A stretch of DNA of 64,000 nt from Arsenophonus sp031446125 (GTDB taxonomy: Bacteria; Pseudomonadota; Gammaproteobacteria; Enterobacterales; Enterobacteriaceae): NCBI GenBank assembly GCA_031446125.1, contig CP132909.1:744001-808000 (forward strand), written 5' to 3'. The stretch's first letter is position 1. Every line of letters begins with the position of its first letter. The notes under the pieces were generated by a model that worked only from the letters and a program-made list of their open reading frames with translations, had not been told where the DNA came from and did no database searches. A program made the translations under genes and the position numbers. Of the stretch, positions 20,164-30,021 are shown one piece after another.

Positions 20164-20949
20164 TTATGTATTAATTTCACTCATAGAAGCAATATTAAAA
20201 CCGCCGTCAACATGTATAATTTCTCCAGTAATACCAGATGATAAATTAGAACATAAAAAAGCAGCACAATTACCAATTTCTTCAATGGTTACTGTGCGGC
20301 GGATTGGCGTAATTGATGCACAATGAGATAACATTTTGCGAAAATTTTTAATAGCAGATGCAGCTAAAGTACGTATCGGTCCTGCAGAGATACCATTTAC
20401 TCTAATATTTTCAGGACCCATAGCATGAGCCATATAACGAACATTTGCTTCAAGTGAAGCTTTAGCCAATCCCATGATATTGTAATTAGGTATAGCACGT
20501 TCTGATCCTAAATAAGTAAGAGTAACTAAAGAAGAATTAGCATTTAACATTTTTCTGCAAGCTTTTGCTAATGCAACAAAGCTATATGAACTAATATCAT
20601 GGGCAATTTCTGATCCCTTGCGAGTCACTGTATCAATATAATTTCCATTAAATTGATCTGAAGGTGCATAAGCAATTGAATGAACAAAACCATCAAATTT
20701 TTTCCATATTTTTTCTAATTTTAAAAATAATTCTTTGATACTGTTATCTGAAGCAACATCACATGAAAAAACAATATTTGAATCAAATTGATTTGCTGCT
20801 TCTTCTACACGAGATTTTAGTTTATTATTTTGATAAGTGAATGCAAGTGTTGCACCTTGTTTATGCATTGCTTTTGCAATACCGTAAGCAATAGATAGTT
20901 TACTAGATATACCAGTAATTAAAATATTTTTTTCTTTTAGAAAACCCAT
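20164..20949 (-). CDS. fabI: Enoyl-[acyl-carrier-protein] reductase (NADH)
   Basis: FabI carries out the last reduction of each fatty-acid elongation cycle. At 261 residues it is full length (E. coli 262). It is a short-chain dehydrogenase-like enzyme: the NAD-binding start is MGFLKEKNILITGISSKLS, and the active-site pair Tyr-x6-Lys is in PNYNIMGLAKASLEANVRY. The segments NGISAGPIRTLAAS and the C-terminal ITGEIIHVDGGFNI are conserved. It lies 182 bp downstream of sapF on the same strand, the sap-fabI neighbourhood of E. coli. The start at 20949 follows AGAGGATATAAAATA, with AGAGGA as ribosome site. Confidence 0.97.
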   Translation of the reverse strand: MGFLKEKNILITGISSKLSIAYGIAKAMHKQGATLAFTYQNNKLKSRVEEAANQFDSNIVFSCDVASDNSIKELFLKLEKIWKKFDGFVHSIAYAPSDQFNGNYIDTVTRKGSEIAHDISSYSFVALAKACRKMLNANSSLVTLTYLGSERAIPNYNIMGLAKASLEANVRYMAHAMGPENIRVNGISAGPIRTLAASAIKNFRKMLSHCASITPIRRTVTIEEIGNCAAFLCSNLSSGITGEIIHVDGGFNIASMSEINT

Positions 20950-21131
20950 TATTTTATATCCTCTTATTTTTTAAAATAAATTTATTTTACGGATAAAATG
21001 AATTGTTATTTTTAAATTTATTTTTGATCAAAAATTACTTTTTATATCATATCTACAATATATATTATTAAAATAGATATAGTGTACCATAATAAAAAAA
21101 TATTATTTTTATTTTTGATGATCTAAATTTT

Positions 21132-21941
21132 TTATTTCGTGTCTTGACTCCATGAATCAGCTGATAAAAGTTCACCAAAGTGACTAGAAATTAAACGTCG
21201 AGTTATTTTATGCAAAGGTGACGCAAGAACTTCTGCTGTGTTACCTCTTTCGACTACAATACCATTATTCATTACTAATACAGTATCACTAATATGTTTC
21301 ATCATACCCAGATTTTGGGTAACATAAATATAAGAAATACCATATTTTTCTTGTAATTCAATCATTAAGTTAATAATTTGAGAACGGATTGTCATATCTA
21401 ATGAAGCTAATGCTTCATCTGCAATAATAATTTTCGGTTTTAAAATCAATGCTCTTGCTAGTCCTACTCTTTGTCTTTGACCTACAGCTAACATATGAGG
21501 ATAATATCCTGCATGGTCTGGTAATAATCCAACCTGACGAAGTGTTTCTTTTATTCTATTTTGTCGATCAATAATGGAAAGTGAAGTATTTAGTATTAAT
21601 GCAATTTCAAGAATTTGTCCAATAGGTTGCCTAGGTGTTAAGGAAGTACTTGGATCTTGAAAAATCATTCTTATGCGTTGACTACGGTAACTATAATCAC
21701 CGTAACTTAGTTTATGACCATTAATAAAAATTTCACCATTACTCGGTTCAATAACACCTGCTAACATACGAGCAAGAGTTGATTTACCAGATCCATTAGT
21801 ACCAATAATAGCTAATGTTTCTCCAGTATTTAAAGTAAAACTTAAAGGTTTGACTGCTTCTAATAATTCACTTTTAAATAAATTAATACGATGATAAAAA
21901 ATCTTAGTTAAATTTTTGATTTCTAATAATGCAATATTCAT
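21132..21941 (-). CDS. sapF: Peptide transport system ATP-binding protein SapF
   Basis: SapF is one of two ATPases driving the Sap ABC transporter, linked in enteric bacteria to antimicrobial-peptide resistance; in E. coli sapBCDF is also reported to export putrescine. At 269 residues it matches E. coli (268). The Walker A motif is GTNGSGKSTLARML; the signature region is VGQRQRVGLARALIL with VGQRQ in place of the canonical LSGGQ, as in enterobacterial SapF; Walker B is KIIIADEALASLD. The start overlaps the sapD stop by 4 bp, indicating translational coupling. It is the last gene of the sap operon. Confidence 0.95.
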   Translation of the reverse strand: MNIALLEIKNLTKIFYHRINLFKSELLEAVKPLSFTLNTGETLAIIGTNGSGKSTLARMLAGVIEPSNGEIFINGHKLSYGDYSYRSQRIRMIFQDPSTSLTPRQPIGQILEIALILNTSLSIIDRQNRIKETLRQVGLLPDHAGYYPHMLAVGQRQRVGLARALILKPKIIIADEALASLDMTIRSQIINLMIELQEKYGISYIYVTQNLGMMKHISDTVLVMNNGIVVERGNTAEVLASPLHKITRRLISSHFGELLSADSWSQDTK

Positions 21942-22933
21942 AGAATTTCGTTCATGTTAAGAGGAAAATGACATGCAAATGCTCGATTTTTTATGATACG
22001 TAATGATGGCGTAATAATACATTTTTTTTGTGCATACGGACAACGAGGACCAAGTCGACAACCAATGGGTAAATGTTTTAAAGAAGGAATAGAACCAGAA
22101 AGTGTGTTCAGTCTACTTTTATGAGGTAATGGATTTCCAAAATTAGGGATCGCTCTTATTAAAGCTTGAGTATAAGGGTGATGAGGACGAGTAAGTAATT
22201 CTGCAGGAGTTGCAATTTCAACAGTTTGTCCACAATAAAGTATATTAATGCGATTAACTAATTTACTTATAATTTGCATATCATGACTAATTAACAAAAT
22301 TGTCATATTATTATTTTGATTTAATCTGTAAAGAAGACGAAAAATTTGATTTTGTGTACTAGATTCCATATTATTTGTTGGTTCATCTGCAATCAAAAGT
22401 TTAGGTTGAGTTGCTAATGCAATAGCAATCATAACTTTTTGACATTCACCTTTAGTTAATTCACAAGGATAATTATTCATAATACTATGATGATTTTTAA
22501 ATCCTACACGATGCAGTAACTCAATTGCACGTCGATTACGCCAAGTGAATCTTTGCCACCATTTACCTTTAAAAGTCCATTTTGGTATCGAATAAATAAG
22601 TTGTTTTCCTATATTTATAACAGGATCTAAACAAGATTGAGGTTCTTGAAAAATTATAGAAATATTATGTCCTATGATTCTACGTCTTTGGTTGGAACTC
22701 AGTTTTAATAGATCAATATCAAGAAAATGAAAACGATCAGCAGTAACTTTTAAATTATCTTGAGTAATGCCACAAATAGCTTGAGCAATTAAGCTTTTTC
22801 CTGACCCTGATTCCCCTGTTAAGCTAAGAATTTCTCCTTCATGTAATTGTAAAGAAATCTTTTCAATAGCTTTTATTAATCCTTTATTAGTAATGAATGT
22901 AATAGTTAAATTGCGAATATCTAATAATAACAT
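21938..22933 (-). CDS. sapD: Peptide transport system ATP-binding protein SapD
   Basis: SapD is the second ATPase of the Sap transporter; in E. coli it also supports potassium uptake by Trk. The protein is 331 residues (E. coli 330). Walker A is GESGSGKSLIAQAICG, the signature region is LTKGECQKVMIAIALA, and Walker B is LLIADEPTNNMES. The C-terminal oligopeptide-transporter extension has CRLGPRCPYAQKKC, a conserved cysteine cluster. It starts 4 bp after the sapC stop and overlaps sapF by 4 bp. Confidence 0.95.
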   Translation of the reverse strand: MLLLDIRNLTITFITNKGLIKAIEKISLQLHEGEILSLTGESGSGKSLIAQAICGITQDNLKVTADRFHFLDIDLLKLSSNQRRRIIGHNISIIFQEPQSCLDPVINIGKQLIYSIPKWTFKGKWWQRFTWRNRRAIELLHRVGFKNHHSIMNNYPCELTKGECQKVMIAIALATQPKLLIADEPTNNMESSTQNQIFRLLYRLNQNNNMTILLISHDMQIISKLVNRINILYCGQTVEIATPAELLTRPHHPYTQALIRAIPNFGNPLPHKSRLNTLSGSIPSLKHLPIGCRLGPRCPYAQKKCIITPSLRIIKNRAFACHFPLNMNEIL

Positions 22934-22937
22934 TTTG

Positions 22938-23828
22938 TTATTCTACCCCTGCATTAATAGCACGATGTAAACCATCTCCTAGCAAATTAATGAATAAGAT
23001 ACTCATCATAATAGCTACATTAGGAAGAAAAACTGTCCATGGTGCAACGTAAATTAATTCTAAGCTATTACCCACCATTGTTCCCCATTCAGAAGTTGGT
23101 AATCTTGCACCTAAATTAAGGAAACCTAATGCTACGATATCAAGGATGGCTACAGATAATGTGCAGGTAATTTCAATAACTAAAATATGTGTAATATTTG
23201 GTAATATTGTATACCATATAATATAAAAATTTGAAGCACCGTCAAGTCGTGCCGCAAGAACATATTCGGTATCTAGTTCATTAGAAACTGCATTGTGAAC
23301 TGTTTTTACTATTCTTGGTAATAATGCTAGCCAAATTGCAATTATCGCATTCTTTAAGCTTGCACCAGCAAAAGCAATAATGATAATGGATAATAATAGT
23401 GATGGAATTGATAGTAATGTATCTAATATGTAATGTAAAATAATTGATTTTAATCCGTTAGTAATAGCAGCTAAACATCCAAATATTAATCCAAATAGCA
23501 TTACACTGATGGTAATTATAAATGAAGAACCAAATGTAGATGCTGTTCCAATAAGTAATCGACTCATAATATCTCTTCCAAGATCATCAGTGCCTAAAAA
23601 AAAAGTAACATTACCATTATGACACCAAGATGGTGGTAAAAGTTGATATTCTAAAAATTGTTCATTAATGTTATAAGGTGCTAAATAATTTCCAAATAAA
23701 CTTAAAATTAAAAGAAATAAGACACCATAAAATCCAGTCATAGCAAAAATATCATTATAAAAATATTGTAATATTATTTTGATTGGAGATGCTATTTTTT
23801 GTTCGTAATAAAAATTATCTGAAAACAT
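22938..23828 (-). CDS. sapC: Peptide transport system permease SapC
   Basis: SapC is one of two inner-membrane permeases of the Sap transporter. The 296 residues match E. coli SapC in length. There is an N-terminal membrane anchor (MTGFYGVLFLLILSLFGNYL), then LGTDDLGRDIMSRLLIGTAS, typical of DppC/OppC-type permeases, and five or so further hydrophobic segments. The coupling loop is seen as EYVLAARLDGASNFYIIWYTILPN. It overlaps the sapB stop by 14 bp, and sapD follows after 4 bp. Confidence 0.94.
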   Translation of the reverse strand: MFSDNFYYEQKIASPIKIILQYFYNDIFAMTGFYGVLFLLILSLFGNYLAPYNINEQFLEYQLLPPSWCHNGNVTFFLGTDDLGRDIMSRLLIGTASTFGSSFIITISVMLFGLIFGCLAAITNGLKSIILHYILDTLLSIPSLLLSIIIIAFAGASLKNAIIAIWLALLPRIVKTVHNAVSNELDTEYVLAARLDGASNFYIIWYTILPNITHILVIEITCTLSVAILDIVALGFLNLGARLPTSEWGTMVGNSLELIYVAPWTVFLPNVAIMMSILFINLLGDGLHRAINAGVE

Positions 23829-24780
23829 ATCCGTCCTTATATTTATAAGGGTTCATTTTAGATTTTAAAATATCTGATATAACATTAACAAAAATAATTA
23901 AATTACCAATAATCATAACACTAGAAGAAATAGCTGAGTAATCATTTTGTCGGATAGATGTTATTAACCAATAACCCAATCCTGGCCAATTAAAAACAAA
24001 TTCTGTAATCATGGCTAGCGTAATCATGCTAGAAAATTGTAAACCAAGTTTGGGAATAATAGGTGGAAGTGCATTATGTAATACATGACGTTTTATTATA
24101 GTAAAATTAGAAAGTCCTCTAATTTTAGCTGCTTTAATATAATTTTCATTCATAACTAATTCAGTGCTATTTTTTGTGAATCTTATAATTTCAGAAATTG
24201 GTGCAATAGCTAATGTAATAACTGGTAAAATTAAATGTTCAAGTGCATTCAAAAACATTTCATGGCGATATATTGAGTCAGATAACCAAACATCAAGAAG
24301 TAAAAATCCAGTAATAGGTTCCAGATCATATAATAAATTAATTCGTCCAGAATTAGGTAACCAGTGTAGTTTTAATGAGAAAAGTAAAATTAACAATAAA
24401 GATAATACAAAAATTGGCATAGATAAACCCATTAATGTAAAAATTTTAATAATATATTGAATAGGTTTATTTTTGTTTGTGCCTGCAATAATTCCAGTTG
24501 GAATGCCAATTATCAAAGCTAACATAAATGATAGTAAACATAATTCCATTGTAGCAGGAAAAGCGGAATTTAGTTGATCACTAACAGGTTGACCATTTAA
24601 AGTAGAAATACCAAAATTCCATTTTAATAAACCTTGAAAATATAAGATATACCCATCTATTAAAGATAATTCACTTAATGGAGCATATTTAGTAAAATAA
24701 TTTAAGCTAAAACTAATTAGTGTAAGTAAAAAAAATGTAATTATTAATAGTAATAATCTTTTTAATGAATAAATAATCAC
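23815..24780 (-). CDS. sapB: Peptide transport system permease SapB
   Basis: SapB is the partner permease of SapC. The protein is 321 residues, identical in length to E. coli. It starts MIIYSLKRLLLLIITFFLLT (first membrane segment), followed by the periplasmic part with WNFGISTLNGQPVSDQL and FPATMELCLLS. The permease coupling loop is YIKAAKIRGLSNFTIIKRHV, followed by LHNALPPIIPKLGLQFS. It lies 39 bp behind sapA and overlaps sapC by 14 bp. Confidence 0.95.
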   Translation of the reverse strand: MIIYSLKRLLLLIITFFLLTLISFSLNYFTKYAPLSELSLIDGYILYFQGLLKWNFGISTLNGQPVSDQLNSAFPATMELCLLSFMLALIIGIPTGIIAGTNKNKPIQYIIKIFTLMGLSMPIFVLSLLLILLFSLKLHWLPNSGRINLLYDLEPITGFLLLDVWLSDSIYRHEMFLNALEHLILPVITLAIAPISEIIRFTKNSTELVMNENYIKAAKIRGLSNFTIIKRHVLHNALPPIIPKLGLQFSSMITLAMITEFVFNWPGLGYWLITSIRQNDYSAISSSVMIIGNLIIFVNVISDILKSKMNPYKYKDGYVFR

Positions 24781-24819
24781 TATAATTCTCCTGATAAATT
24801 ATCAACATTAATATTACTA

Positions 24820-26451
24820 CTAGTTACAAGAAATATTAGAAGATTTATCACGATATACATTTGTAAAAGATAAATTACCAAAAGAATCAGTAATTAAACC
24901 TTTTATATTTTGACGATAAGCTTGTAAATGTAATGAATAAGCTAAAGGTAAAATTGGTAATTCTTTTTTTAGCAATAATTGTGCTTGATTGTAATAATTA
25001 ATCCTGAATTCAATATTTTGATTTATGAGAGCTCTGTTCAAAATTTTATCAAAATATAGGTTACACCATTTGCTCCAATTTGTATAAGAATTTATTCCTT
25101 CACAACTAAATAAAGGACGAAAAAATCCATCTGGATCACTATTTTCTAGTGACCAACCGTCAAGTATCATATCATATTCATAATTAATTTTTTTGTGTAA
25201 TGAGTTTCCATCAATTAAATAAATTTTTGTTTTTATCCCTATTTTTTCTAAGTCATCTTGAATAAGTTCTGCAGTTTTTAAGGGACTTGGATTATATGAT
25301 TGAGCAACAAAAGGTACTAAAAGTTTTAATGTAATATTAGATAAACCTGATTCTTGAAGAATTTTTTTTGCTTTTTTTTCATCATATTCTGTTGTTTTAA
25401 TTTGATTATTATAAGCCCATGAAGCTTTTGGTAATATAGAAGTAGCTATTTCAGCAGTATTATAATAGATTGATTGTATTAATTTTTTTTTGTTAATTGC
25501 ATATGAAATAACTTTTCTGATTTTTAATTGATTTAATGGAGGAATTTTAGTGTTCAAAATAAGATAAGCGATATTTATATTAGGTATTATAGATAATCGT
25601 AAGCAAGTATTTTTGTTTAATAATTGTAATTGACTGACAGGTGGATAAGCGAATGCATCACATTCTCCTGTGAGTAATTTAGATATACGTCCTGTTGCAC
25701 CTGACCTCAGATCTAGTATAATTTTTTTCATTAACGGTTTTCCTTTCCAATAATTATCATGTCTAATTAGTTTAATGAATTGATTATTTTTATGATTATC
25801 TAACATAAAAGGACCTGTTCCAACAGGTTGTCTGTCAATCAATTCTTTGTGATTGATTTTATAGAGATATTTAGAATATTCTTCTGAAAGTATTGGGGCG
25901 TAATGAGTTGCAATATGCCAAAGAAATGAAGCATCAGGTTTATATAATTTAAATTCAACAATATAACTATTAATTTTTTTAATGCTACGAATGTTATTTT
26001 TTATTTTTAGACTATCAAAGTAAGGATATTTCCCGCTACTAACATAATGGTATGGATGTTTTTCATCAAACATACGTAAAAAACTAAAAATAACATCATC
26101 TGCATTGAGTGTTCTTGTTGGGCTAAACCAATTTGTTTTTTGAAATTGAATATTTTTTTTCAAATAAAAACGGTAAGTTTTGCTTTTGTCAAATGATTTC
26201 CAATGTGTAATGAGTGAAGAATTTAATTTATAGGTCAATGGATTTATTTCTAATAATCTATCATAAATTTGTAAAGCTAGTAAATCAATTATTGAGCTTG
26301 TATTTTTAATTTGTGGGTTAAATGTAGTAACAATACCATGAGTACAATAAATAAAACTAGTTTTACGAATTTTAAGAGGAATAGTTTCAGCCAATGAATT
26401 TTTTGTTGATGTGTTTATTAAAATCATAAATAAAATTAGATAACGCATCAT
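24820..26451 (-). CDS. sapA: Peptide transport periplasmic protein SapA
   Basis: SapA is the periplasmic solute-binding protein of the Sap system, thought to capture antimicrobial peptides (and heme in some species). The start at 26451 gives 543 residues beginning MMRYLILFMILINTSTKNSL, a signal peptide; an in-frame start at 26481 would add ten residues before it and lacks the signal shape, while AGG precedes 26451 at good distance. Family-5 motifs follow: FQKTNWFSPTRTLNADDVIF, then DRQPVGTGPF, SIYYNTAEIATSILPKASWA and DPDGFFRPLFSC. Length and order match E. coli SapA. It is the first gene of the sap operon, so the operon promoter lies in 26452-26814. Confidence 0.94.
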   Translation of the reverse strand: MMRYLILFMILINTSTKNSLAETIPLKIRKTSFIYCTHGIVTTFNPQIKNTSSIIDLLALQIYDRLLEINPLTYKLNSSLITHWKSFDKSKTYRFYLKKNIQFQKTNWFSPTRTLNADDVIFSFLRMFDEKHPYHYVSSGKYPYFDSLKIKNNIRSIKKINSYIVEFKLYKPDASFLWHIATHYAPILSEEYSKYLYKINHKELIDRQPVGTGPFMLDNHKNNQFIKLIRHDNYWKGKPLMKKIILDLRSGATGRISKLLTGECDAFAYPPVSQLQLLNKNTCLRLSIIPNINIAYLILNTKIPPLNQLKIRKVISYAINKKKLIQSIYYNTAEIATSILPKASWAYNNQIKTTEYDEKKAKKILQESGLSNITLKLLVPFVAQSYNPSPLKTAELIQDDLEKIGIKTKIYLIDGNSLHKKINYEYDMILDGWSLENSDPDGFFRPLFSCEGINSYTNWSKWCNLYFDKILNRALINQNIEFRINYYNQAQLLLKKELPILPLAYSLHLQAYRQNIKGLITDSFGNLSFTNVYRDKSSNISCN

Positions 26452-26814
26452 ATGAGAACCTATATTATAAAATATAAACAATTTTATTGTAGGTTGGCTG
26501 GTTATACAAGAAAATAGAATTTTTAATATTATTATTTAATTTTTCATGTTTATTATAGAATTTATAGTTTAATGTATTACTAGATGATATATTTTTTCAT
26601 TATAGAATTCATCTTTCTTGTTTTTTAGATTTTTAAAATTATATTTTATTTTTAGTTTATAAAAATTCATATTTTAAAAAAGAAAATATAGAATTATTGA
26701 ATAAGACATTTTGTGAAAAATATTAAAAATTTTATATGATATCATTTGTCGCGTCACAATTTATCTTGTGTTAAGATTTTCACTTTTTTTTATTTCTATT
26801 TACAAAATAAAGTT
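26452..26814. other. Divergent intergenic region sapA-hpt
   Basis: These 363 bp must hold the sapA promoter (leftward) and the hpt promoter (rightward). An in-frame TTG at 26746 extends hpt, but the extra residues have no family match. No specific operator could be recognised. Confidence 0.45.
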
Positions 26815-27351
26815 ATGAAACAATTTGTAGAAGTGATGTTTTCAGAAGAAAATATTAAAGATCGTATTAATCAAATGGCAAAAGAAATTGTCGAACATTA
26901 TAAATTATTAAAAGATGATTTAGTTTTAATTGGTATTTTAAAAGGTTCTTTTATTTTTCTAGCTGATTTATGTCGAAAAATTAATATTCCTCATACAATT
27001 GATTTTATGACAGTATCAAGTTACGAAAATGGAATAATTTCTACGCATAATGTGAAAATTATTAATGATTTACGTGAAGATGTTCGTAATAAACATCTTT
27101 TAATCGTAGAAGATATTATTGATTCGGGTTATACATTAAAACAATTATATAAAATATTGGAATCACGAGCTCCAAAATCTATTGCTATTTGTACATTATT
27201 AAATAAACCTTCAAGACGTGAAGTTGAAGTTCCTGTATCATGGATTGGTTATTCTATTCAAGATGAATTTGTTTTTGGTTATGGAATTGATTATGCTCAA
27301 CAATATCGTTATTTACCTTATATTGGACATTTTGTTTTTTTAGATGATTAA
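26815..27351 (+). CDS. hpt: Hypoxanthine phosphoribosyltransferase
   Basis: Hpt salvages hypoxanthine (and guanine weakly) to IMP and GMP using PRPP. From ATG at 26815 the protein is 178 residues, the same as E. coli, beginning MKQFVEVMFSEENIKDRI. The longer open frame from a TTG at 26746 is rejected because its first 23 residues match nothing. The PRPP-binding loop is LLIVEDIIDSGYTLK, and GYGIDYAQQYRYLPYIG at the end is nearly identical to E. coli. In E. coli the neighbour is can (carbonic anhydrase), then yadGH; can is missing here. With the NupX-like importer at 61770 it suggests purine salvage is retained. Confidence 0.96.
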   Translation: MKQFVEVMFSEENIKDRINQMAKEIVEHYKLLKDDLVLIGILKGSFIFLADLCRKINIPHTIDFMTVSSYENGIISTHNVKIINDLREDVRNKHLLIVEDIIDSGYTLKQLYKILESRAPKSIAICTLLNKPSRREVEVPVSWIGYSIQDEFVFGYGIDYAQQYRYLPYIGHFVFLDD

Positions 27352-27799
27352 GGTATTTTTATAAAAATTATTAATATATAATTTTAAGATATATGATAAA
27401 TATTCATGTTTATTGATGTTCACTTAGTTATTTTCAAATACTTATATTTAATAGGATAAATAAACGATTGAATAAAATAATATTATCTCAAGCATTTGAT
27501 TTTATATGATTTTATAAAATAATATAAAAGTAAAAATTATAATTTTAAGTGCAATAATAATTATAATTACTGAATATTTGATATTTTAAAAAATTATATA
27601 AAAAATAAAAATTTTTATATTTAATTAAGAAAAAAAATTACATAAGATTTTTTTTATGTTCTTGTTTATTATATATTCAACAGTTGTTATATAGTTTCAT
27701 TTAAACAAAATTTAATTGAAATAATTGCTAACAATATAATAAATTATAATGTTTCATATGATTTATTATGGATGATAAAATAATCAAATAGGTTTTTTT
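27352..27799. other. Gap where carbonic anhydrase (can) is expected
   Basis: E. coli has can between hpt and yadG. These 448 bp hold no readable carbonic anhydrase motif and are A/T-rich with stops throughout; the gene appears to have been lost. The right end must contain the yadG promoter. Confidence 0.5.
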
Positions 27800-28744
27800 A
27801 TGACTTATGCTTTGGAGTTGTTTCAACTTAAAAAAAGTTATCCAGGTGCTATAAAAGCATTAAGTGGTATTAATTTACAAGTGAATATCGGTGATTTTTA
27901 TGCTTTATTGGGACCTAATGGTGCTGGTAAATCAACGATTATTGGTATTATTAGTTCATTAATTAAAAAAACTAGTGGAAAAGTAAAAGTTTTTGGTTAC
28001 GATCTTGATAAAGATGTTGTTCATGTAAAAAGTCAATTAGGTTTAGTACCACAGGAATTTAATTTTAATCCATTTGAAACTGTATTACAAATAGTTTTAA
28101 ATCAAGCTGGTTATTATGGTGTTCGACGGTCATTAGCATTATTACGAGCAGAGATTTATTTATGTCAACTTTCTTTATGGAATAAACGTAATCAACCTGC
28201 TAGAGATCTTTCTGGTGGTATGAAGCGTCGATTAATGATTGCTCGAGCATTGATGCATCAACCAAGATTATTAATTTTAGATGAACCGACAGCAGGAGTA
28301 GATATTGAATTGCGTCGTTCAATGTGGTCGTTTTTAAAGAGATTAAACGAACAAGGAACCACAATTATTTTAACAACACATTATTTAGAAGAAGCAGAAA
28401 TATTATGCCGTAATATTGGTATTATTCAATATGGTCAATTAATTGAAAATACTACTATAAAAAAATTACTTAATCAATTGGAGTTGGAAACGTTTATTTT
28501 TGATTTTACCCCAAAAAGTTTTATTCCTATATTAGAAGGTTATAAATTTAGAGTGCTAGATAACACAACATTAGAAGTCGATGTACTAAAAAATCAAGGC
28601 CTTAATAGTTTATTTAAGCAATTGTCTCAACAAGGTATAGAAATACTTAGTATGCGCAATAAAGTTAATCGTTTAGAAGAATTATTTCTTGGTTTAATGA
28701 ATAAACAATATTGTAAGTCTATCGGTCAAGGGATAAAGAAATGA
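27800..28744 (+). CDS. yadG: ABC transporter ATP-binding protein YadG
   Basis: YadG is the ATPase of an ABC-2 type exporter whose substrate is not established in E. coli. The protein is 314 residues (E. coli 308). Walker A is GPNGAGKSTIIGI, the signature is LSGGMKRRLMIARAL, Walker B is LLILDEPTAGVD, and the H-loop is LTTHYLEEAE. The C-terminal extension (about 230-314) is present and the reading frame is undamaged. The stop overlaps the yadH start by 4 bp (ATGA), so the pair is translationally coupled. Preservation of an exporter of unknown substrate in such a small genome suggests an envelope role. Confidence 0.93.
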   Translation: MTYALELFQLKKSYPGAIKALSGINLQVNIGDFYALLGPNGAGKSTIIGIISSLIKKTSGKVKVFGYDLDKDVVHVKSQLGLVPQEFNFNPFETVLQIVLNQAGYYGVRRSLALLRAEIYLCQLSLWNKRNQPARDLSGGMKRRLMIARALMHQPRLLILDEPTAGVDIELRRSMWSFLKRLNEQGTTIILTTHYLEEAEILCRNIGIIQYGQLIENTTIKKLLNQLELETFIFDFTPKSFIPILEGYKFRVLDNTTLEVDVLKNQGLNSLFKQLSQQGIEILSMRNKVNRLEELFLGLMNKQYCKSIGQGIKK

Positions 28745-29511
28745 TTCAGCTTTATTGGGTCGCTATGAAAACAATTTGGATCAAAGAAATAACACGTTTC
28801 GCTCGTATTTGGGTGCAAACTTTATTACCTCCAGTAATTACTATGTCTCTGTATTTTATTATTTTTGGTAGTTTAATTGGTTCTAGGATTGGTGAGATGG
28901 ATGGTGTTAATTATATGCAATTCATTGTACCTGGATTGATTATGATGTCAGTTATTACTAATGCTTATTCTAATGTTTGTTCTTCTTTTTTTGGAGCAAA
29001 ATTTCAAAAAAGTATTGAAGAATTATTGGTTGCTCCAGTTCCTACTCATATTTTAATAATTGGATTTATTGGTGGTGGGGTTGCTCGAGGCATTTTAGTT
29101 GGCATATTAGTTACAATTGTTTCCTTATTTTTTGTACCATTACATATTTATTCTTGGTTTGTTGTTATTATTACTGTTGTAATAACAGCCATTTTGTTTT
29201 CATTAGCTGGATTATTAAATGCAATTTTTGCTAAAACATTTGATGATATTAGTATTATTCCTACTTTTGTTTTAACACCATTAACTTATTTAGGAGGTGT
29301 GTTTTATTCTTTGTCTCTTTTAGCTGAATTTTGGCAAATGGTTTCTAAATTAAATCCTATTGTATATATGATTAGTGGATTACGTTATGGATTTCTTGGT
29401 ATGAGTGATGTGAAGTTATCTATTACTTTGTTAATGTTAACTATTTTTATTGTTATTTTATATACTGTTACATGGTATTTAATTGAAAAAGGACAAGGAT
29501 TAAAAAGTTAA
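28741..29511 (+). CDS. yadH: ABC-2 type transport permease YadH
   Basis: YadH is the membrane partner of YadG. At 256 residues it equals the E. coli protein. It is hydrophobic with about six membrane segments; the ABC-2 signature region includes FIVPGLIMMSVITNAYSN, FQKSIEELLVAPVPTHI, and PLTYLGGVFYSLSLL, followed by LNPIVYMISGLRYGFLG. It starts inside the yadG stop (ATGA overlap). The substrate is unknown. Confidence 0.94.
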   Translation: MIQLYWVAMKTIWIKEITRFARIWVQTLLPPVITMSLYFIIFGSLIGSRIGEMDGVNYMQFIVPGLIMMSVITNAYSNVCSSFFGAKFQKSIEELLVAPVPTHILIIGFIGGGVARGILVGILVTIVSLFFVPLHIYSWFVVIITVVITAILFSLAGLLNAIFAKTFDDISIIPTFVLTPLTYLGGVFYSLSLLAEFWQMVSKLNPIVYMISGLRYGFLGMSDVKLSITLLMLTIFIVILYTVTWYLIEKGQGLKS

Positions 29512-30021
29512 TAAATAAATCGTATTGATATTATATTATATAATCTATTATTTTTTGTTTTATGATAAGAGTATTTTAAAATGCTTTGATCAAAGTAATT
29601 TTTATAAATATTTTAATATACGAGAAATATTAATTTTTTATTACTTTCTAATAATGTTCATTATACATAAAAAATTTTAATATATCTTTTTAATTTTAAA
29701 GTATTATATAATAGCTTTTAAATGGTTATTTTTTACAATAAATAATAATTATATTAATATATTTTAAAATTTATAGAAAAAATATTTTTTTCATAAATAT
29801 TATATAGATAAAAATCATTTATTTAAGATTTTTGATTTTATTATTTTGTAAATAAATTTATAATAAAAATGAATTATTTAAATTGTATTATAAATGCTTA
29901 TAAAACATAAAAACGATTAAAAATAACAATATTTTTAATATATAAAAAAATATTTTTGCATCAATAAAAAATTTTTTATAAAAGATTACAGATTTTTCTT
30001 ATTTAAAATTTTAAAATAGGA
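29512..30021. other. Gene-free interval between yadH and folK (convergent)
   Basis: These 510 bp lie between the converging yadH and folK and should not need promoters for either gene. They are A/T-rich with stops in all frames. In E. coli many more genes lie between yadH and folK, so this marks a large deletion. No remnant was recognised. Confidence 0.5.
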
